A DNA stretch of 37,531 nucleotides from Bacteroidota bacterium (lineage in GTDB: Bacteria; Bacteroidota; Bacteroidia; Bacteroidales; PUMT01). The stretch is taken from contig PUMT01000166.1 in assembly GCA_003551495.1 (NCBI GenBank), forward strand, positions 1-37,531. The letters are read 5' to 3'. Under the pieces are notes generated by a model that was given only the letters and a program-made list of their open reading frames with translations, was not told the DNA's origin and did no database searches. A program made the translations under genes and the position numbers. Below are positions 34,397-37,531 of this stretch, one piece after another. Positions within the stretch are counted from its first letter, which is position 1. Each line of letters starts with the position of its first letter.

Positions 34397-35677
34397 TTAC
34401 CTGTTCTCCTCAACCCCGCCCAGTTTCCTGAAATCGTCACCGGTAGGATTCTGGAAGACTCTCAATCCGAATTCCGGAACCACGGCAAAAATATGGTCGA
34501 AAATATCAGCCTGTAACGATTCATAAACCGGCCATGCCTGCTCCTTGCTGAAAACGAAAATCTCTATCGGCACTCCCCTCTCGGTTGGTTGCAGGTGCCT
34601 GACCAGAAAAGTCATATCATTATGAATTTTCGGATGCCTTCTCAGGTACTGGGTAATATACTGGCGGAAAACCCCAAGGTTGGTCTGCCTTCGTCCGTTC
34701 ACCAGCACTTCCTCATCTATGCCGTGTTTTTCGTTATATTCCTTCAGCTCATTCTCTTTTCTTTCAATATAGTCGTGCAGTATCTGAATTTTTTTGAATT
34801 TTTCAAGCATCTCTTCCGAGCAGAACCTTACGCTTTTCAGGTCAATGTATACAGAACGCTTGATCCTTCTGCCTCCCGACTCTTCCATTCCCCTCCAGTT
34901 TATGAAAGATTCGGAAATTAGTGCATATGCGGGGAAGGAGGATATTGTCTTATCCCAGTTCTGCACTTTAACCGTGTTTACTGTAATATCAATAACCGGG
35001 CCGTCGGCATTCCTGCTGGGCATCTCTATCCAGTCGCCCACCCTTACAAGATTGTTTGCAGAAGCCTGTATGCCTGCAACAAAGCCAAGGATTGTGTCTT
35101 TGAATACCAGCATCAAAACGGCGCTCATAGCACCCAGTCCGCCAAAAAACACCAGGGGAGACCTTCCGATTATAATAGAAAGTATTATAATACCTCCCAA
35201 AAAGAATATGAAGATTTTCAGAACCTGCACAAACCCTTTTATGTTCTTTTCCCGGGACATGGGGAAGGTGTTGTAAATACCATGCAGTACGTTTATAAAT
35301 GCATCCAGGGCGAGAAGTCCCAGAAGCACCATTACGGATGAGATGATTGCATGGATTGCGGGGATCACCTCAGGGTAGCTCTCCAGTGCAAACGGTATTG
35401 TGTTGTATATAATGAGTGCGGGAGCAAAATTGGCTATCCTTCTAAGAAGTTTCTTCTCAATTATTATTGCATTCCAGCTCTTTTCACTTTTCCTTAGGAA
35501 TCTCCGCACCTGGACAAGCAGAATCTTTTTAACCACATAATTGGCAACCCAGGCAAGGAGAAGGATAGCTGTTATTACAATAAGAGTTTTAAGCAGCTCG
35601 GCATTTTCTTCTCCAATACCAATTGATAAAAGCCACTCTTTCAGGCGGATTGTTAATTGTACGGCTGTTGGGTTCAT
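34397..35677 (-). CDS. Mechanosensitive ion channel of the MscS family (YbdG-like)
   Basis: This 426-aa inner-membrane protein has hydrophobic segments at about 27-50, 75-100, 105-125, 150-170 and 172-200. The last is the pore-lining helix with a small-residue pattern (FFGGLGAMSAVLMLVFKDTILGFVAGIQ). The MscS beta domain follows (VRVGDWIEM, then NTVKVQNWDKTISSFPAYALI), and then a long cytosolic C-terminal domain. Such channels release solutes on hypo-osmotic shock; YbdG-type members gate weakly. It converges on the rlmB gene with 50 bp between the stops. The 205-bp gap upstream shows no clear promoter; a short GTTAAG/CTTAAC inverted repeat is its only structure. Confidence 0.93.
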   Translation of the reverse strand: MNPTAVQLTIRLKEWLLSIGIGEENAELLKTLIVITAILLLAWVANYVVKKILLVQVRRFLRKSEKSWNAIIIEKKLLRRIANFAPALIIYNTIPFALESYPEVIPAIHAIISSVMVLLGLLALDAFINVLHGIYNTFPMSREKNIKGFVQVLKIFIFFLGGIIILSIIIGRSPLVFFGGLGAMSAVLMLVFKDTILGFVAGIQASANNLVRVGDWIEMPSRNADGPVIDITVNTVKVQNWDKTISSFPAYALISESFINWRGMEESGGRRIKRSVYIDLKSVRFCSEEMLEKFKKIQILHDYIERKENELKEYNEKHGIDEEVLVNGRRQTNLGVFRQYITQYLRRHPKIHNDMTFLVRHLQPTERGVPIEIFVFSKEQAWPVYESLQADIFDHIFAVVPEFGLRVFQNPTGDDFRKLGGVEENR

Positions 35678-35882
35678 TTTGATGATAAAAAAATTTATGC
35701 GAAAATAATCCCAAAAGCCCTCTATTCAAAATTTTTCATGGAATTACTACCGGAAATTTAGAGATTTCTTATTCTGATATTACTCCCTTAAAGTGGACAG
35801 TAAGTTAAGCAAAAAATCTTTACTTAACCAGTGGGTTTAAAAATGGGAAGTATTATAGTTCACCACAATTCACGAAAGGGAA

Positions 35883-36224
35883 CTATTCAGCTGACTCCCG
35901 GTTGTGCTTCCTGTTAATCAGGTAATAAATTATCAGTCCTATTCCGCCGAACAGAAAGATCATTGAAAAATAAGCCACTTCACTCTGCATGGCTGTGGTC
36001 TGCTCAAGAAGATTCCCAACCAGAAGTCCTGCCGCTATACCCACAAGGAAAATACCCCATTTAAGGGAAGTGTAGGCTTGTTTGCCGTTGATCCTGAATA
36101 TCGAGGCGTCGGCCCCTTTCTCAATGAGCATTTCTCTTTCGCGAGTCCTGTTCTTTATATATGAAAGGGCAACAACGGCTCCAAAGATTATTGCAACTAT
36201 AAAAACTGGTGTTAAAGCTACCAT
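35883..36224 (-). CDS. DUF6249-type small membrane protein, divergent from the ECF sigma factor
   Basis: This 113-aa protein has an N-terminal membrane helix (about 3-22), a charged loop (NRTREREMLIEKGADASIF, 25-44) and two further helices (about 55-72 and 84-103). The REREMLIEKGAD pattern is typical of small DUF6249-like membrane proteins that I recall near ECF sigma genes in Bacteroidota; function is unknown. Its upstream region carries TGTAAC-N15-CGTC on the minus strand, about 39 bases before the ATG. That is a mirror image of the site before the sigma gene, so it is a likely target of that sigma factor. Confidence 0.78.
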   Translation of the reverse strand: MVALTPVFIVAIIFGAVVALSYIKNRTREREMLIEKGADASIFRINGKQAYTSLKWGIFLVGIAAGLLVGNLLEQTTAMQSEVAYFSMIFLFGGIGLIIYYLINRKHNRESAE

Positions 36225-36262
36225 AATTGAAAAGTTTTAAATTGTTATTGTTTTGTCTTTAT

Positions 36263-36287
36263 GACGCACTTTTTTCAATTGGTTACA
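36263..36287 (-). promoter_or_regulatory. Candidate ECF-sigma promoter driving the DUF6249 gene
   Basis: On the minus strand, TGTAAC (36287-36282), a 15-bp spacer and CGTC (36266-36263). This resembles the TGTAAC/TGAAAC plus CGTC promoters of well-studied ECF sigma factors. The predicted leader is about 30 nt. Confidence 0.6.
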
Positions 36288-36317
36288 AAAAGTGGCAAAT
36301 AAAATTAAAAACTATTT

Positions 36318-36343
36318 TGTAACCATCCGGATTTATATGCGTC
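36318..36343 (+). promoter_or_regulatory. Candidate autoregulated ECF-sigma promoter of the sigma gene
   Basis: TGTAAC (36318-36323), a 16-bp spacer and CGTC (36340-36343) lie just before the ATG at 36357, giving a leader of only about 5-7 nt. An overlapping housekeeping -7 box, TATATTTG (36345-36352), has TTTG (36316-36319) 25 bp upstream, which is too far for a good match. Confidence 0.6.
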
Positions 36344-36356
36344 GTATATTTGTATA

Positions 36357-36917
36357 ATGGAACAAAAGAGCGATGAATATTACATAGAGAAAGTCCTTAA
36401 CGGAGATGCCGATGCATACAGGTTCCTGGTTGAAAAGCACAAGAACCTTGCTTATACCGTTGCATACCGCATGTCCGGCAACCGTGAGGATGCCGAGGAG
36501 ATCGCCCAGGATGCATTTGTAAAGGTTTATCGTTCATTGAAAAGTTTCAGGGGTAAGGCAAAATTCTCCACATGGCTTTACCGTATAATATATAATACGG
36601 CAGTGTCAAGGCACAGGGTTAAAAAAAGGTATGTTTTGAGCGAAGATTTTGCCGGAATGGACAAAGATGATATTGAATCTGACGGCAATTATGATAACGA
36701 CAGGGAAGATAAGCTGCAGGCCCTGGAAAGGGCGTTGAATGACCTGGCGGAAGATGAAAAATTCATTGTGCAACTCTATTATTACAGTCAGACACCCGTC
36801 AGGGAGATGTCAAGTATAACAGGGCTCTCTGAAGCTAATGTGAAAGTGAAGCTTTTTCGTGCCAGGAAGAAACTGCAGGAACTGGTGCCCCTGTTTATGA
36901 ACAATAAAATGGAATGA
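36357..36917 (+). CDS. ECF-type (group 4) RNA polymerase sigma factor
   Basis: This 186-aa alternative sigma factor has region 2 at about 20-90 (AYRFLVEKHKNLAYTVAYRM; NREDAEEIAQDAFVKVYRSL; KFSTWLYRIIYNTAVSRHR). An acidic linker follows (DKDDIESDGNYDNDRED), then region 4 at about 120-180 with the helix-turn-helix TPVREMSSITGLSEANVKVKLFRARKKL. Regions 1 and 3 are absent, as in all ECF factors. The stop codon overlaps the start of the next gene as ATGA, so the two are translationally coupled. A TGTAAC-N16-CGTC site upstream suggests it transcribes its own gene. The inducing signal is unknown. Confidence 0.95.
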   Translation: MEQKSDEYYIEKVLNGDADAYRFLVEKHKNLAYTVAYRMSGNREDAEEIAQDAFVKVYRSLKSFRGKAKFSTWLYRIIYNTAVSRHRVKKRYVLSEDFAGMDKDDIESDGNYDNDREDKLQALERALNDLAEDEKFIVQLYYYSQTPVREMSSITGLSEANVKVKLFRARKKLQELVPLFMNNKME

Positions 36918-37327
36918 TTATGGGAAAACAGAATAAAAAAGATGACAGACTGCTGGAGGAACTATTCCGTGAAACCGGATTCAGGAAAGTCCCGGATGAT
37001 TTCACCTTTAAGGTTATGGACAGGGTTAAATCCCTTCCCGAAGCGGAAACATCCGTGATCAGGATAACTTATGAGTGGAAACTGTTTTTTTTAGCTGCGG
37101 CTGCAGTGGCTGTTCTCTTCATAGTATCAGGTATTTTGCCGGAAGGTGAGGGAGTTATTCAAACATCCGCAAAGGCGGCTGCTTTGACTGCTGAAAGCTT
37201 TAACAGCCTGTTTTCATATATCCCGGGGAATGTACTTTTGATCTTTACCGCAACTCTCTTTCCCTTGCTGTTTGATTTTATCTACAGGTTTTTCAGGAAA
37301 AAGGATGTAAAAATAGTTTTTCAGTGA
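36914..37327 (+). CDS. Probable membrane anti-sigma factor or partner of the ECF sigma factor
   Basis: This 137-aa protein has a charged cytosolic N-terminal part of about 50 residues (DRLLEELFRETGFRKVPDDFTFKVMDRV). Two membrane helices follow (about 56-74 and 103-124) and a short basic tail. There is no zinc-binding HxxxCxxC motif, so it is not a classical ZAS anti-sigma factor. The case for an anti-sigma role is its position: the start overlaps the sigma stop (ATGA), it is small, and it pairs a cytosolic N-terminus with membrane anchors. ATG 36920 is an alternative start two codons later. A tandem repeat starts at the stop codon, followed by a terminator. Confidence 0.75.
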   Translation: MIMGKQNKKDDRLLEELFRETGFRKVPDDFTFKVMDRVKSLPEAETSVIRITYEWKLFFLAAAAVAVLFIVSGILPEGEGVIQTSAKAAALTAESFNSLFSYIPGNVLLIFTATLFPLLFDFIYRFFRKKDVKIVFQ

Positions 37328-37368
37328 AACACCACTGAAACACCTCTGAAACGCCTCTGAAACAGCAT
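37325..37368 (+). repeat. Four tandem 11-bp repeats starting at a stop codon
   Basis: TGAAAC recurs at 37325, 37336, 37347 and 37358 in units close to TGAAACnCCTC. The first unit contains the TGA stop of the preceding gene. The 11-bp period is near one DNA helical turn. Confidence 0.85.
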
Positions 37369-37383
37369 TGTAATATGATATTT

Positions 37384-37407
37384 TCTGTTTGAAACAGACT
37401 TTTTTTT
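37384..37407 (+). terminator. Rho-independent terminator of the ECF sigma operon
   Basis: Stem TCTGTT / AACAGA (6 bp, TGA loop) followed by C and eight T residues (37400-37407), about 57 bases after the stop. The stem is AT-rich, so termination may be moderate. Confidence 0.7.
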
Positions 37408-37427
37408 CGTTTTTTTAAAAAATCTTC

Positions 37428-37458
37428 TTTGACAATACGGGAAATTAATTTAGGTTTG
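37428..37458 (+). promoter_or_regulatory. Consensus Bacteroidota promoter for a gene beyond the right edge
   Basis: TTTG (37428-37431), a 19-bp spacer and TAGGTTTG (37451-37458) match the -33/-7 consensus exactly. The transcript would start near 37465. No start codon with a long frame appears before the window ends, so the leader is at least about 65 nt. Nothing else is visible in 37408-37531. Confidence 0.65.
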
Positions 37459-37531
37459 GACGGTATAACAATAAATCCAGTCCAAAATTTTTCATTGTGA
37501 AGACTCTTACGGATCCTGAAATCTTATATGG

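Larger units (their letters stand above)
36263..36343. repeat. Nested inverted repeats centred in the divergent sigma/DUF6249 promoter region
   Basis: The inner arms are perfect over 10 bp: GGTTACAAAA (36281-36290) and TTTTGTAACC (36315-36324). The outer arms are GACGCA (36263-36268) and TGCGTC (36338-36343). Both pairs share one axis near 36303. The arms coincide with the -35-like and -10-like boxes of two opposed ECF promoters, which explains the symmetry. Confidence 0.9.

Noticed and set aside
35798-35822. GTTAAG / CTTAAC inverted repeat between the MscS and DUF6249 genes as a terminator
   Set aside because: The 6-bp AT-rich stem has a loop of about 13 nt and no T-run on the relevant strand.

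Overview
The window looks like a chromosome segment from an anaerobic member of the Bacteroidota, most likely Bacteroidales/Marinilabiliales-like. The evidence is a short primary sigma factor without region 1.1, an archaeal-type prolyl-tRNA synthetase, WbqC-like and DUF6249 proteins, weak use of Shine-Dalgarno sites, and several promoters of the Bacteroidota form TTTG-N~19-TAnnTTTG. Most of it is core genome. I see no insertion sequence, prophage, CRISPR array or integrase.

Layout. 1-2262: the 3' part of an HtrA/Deg protease, then rpoD. 2518-5905: a two-gene operon of exported M14 metallopeptidase-fold proteins; the second has a complete zinc site and the first has lost it. 6065-8688 (minus): an orphan SiaC-like phosphoprotein downstream of uvrB. 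8792-9523: a uracil-DNA glycosylase. 9541-14943 (minus): a tricorn-like S41 protease, a conserved hypothetical protein and proS. 15052-18188: a Tyr/Trp/Gly-rich lipoprotein with a 14-residue tandem repeat, then a FadL-like outer-membrane protein. 18294-24223: a WbqC-like gene and a lepB-dapB block (both minus) on either side of a plus-strand redox pair (Tat-exported DUF362 protein and a NapH/NapG-like polyferredoxin fusion). 24362-27620 (minus): thrS-infC-rpmI-rplT, with infC apparently starting at AUA. 27963-28143: two tandem tRNA-Leu genes. 28146-31371: two small hypothetical genes, a class IV aminotransferase and rlmD. 31631-35677: an ABC-F ATPase coupled to an RlmB-type methyltransferase, and a convergent MscS channel. 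35883-37327: a divergent ECF-sigma module.

How the genes work together. The translation genes (proS, thrS, infC, rpmI, rplT, tRNA-Leu, ABC-F, rlmB, rlmD) and repair genes (uvrB, ung) are housekeeping. The exported proteases and outer-membrane proteins suggest peptide scavenging and envelope maintenance. The right end carries an ECF sigma factor, a translationally coupled membrane protein that may be its anti-sigma factor, and a divergent DUF6249 membrane protein. Between them lie two back-to-back sites of the form TGTAAC-N15/16-CGTC, which suggests the sigma factor drives both arms.

Strongest leads: the paired active and inactivated M14 proteins, the symmetric ECF promoter, the NapH-NapG fusion, the AUA-started infC, and short duplications or tandem repeats starting at three different stop codons.
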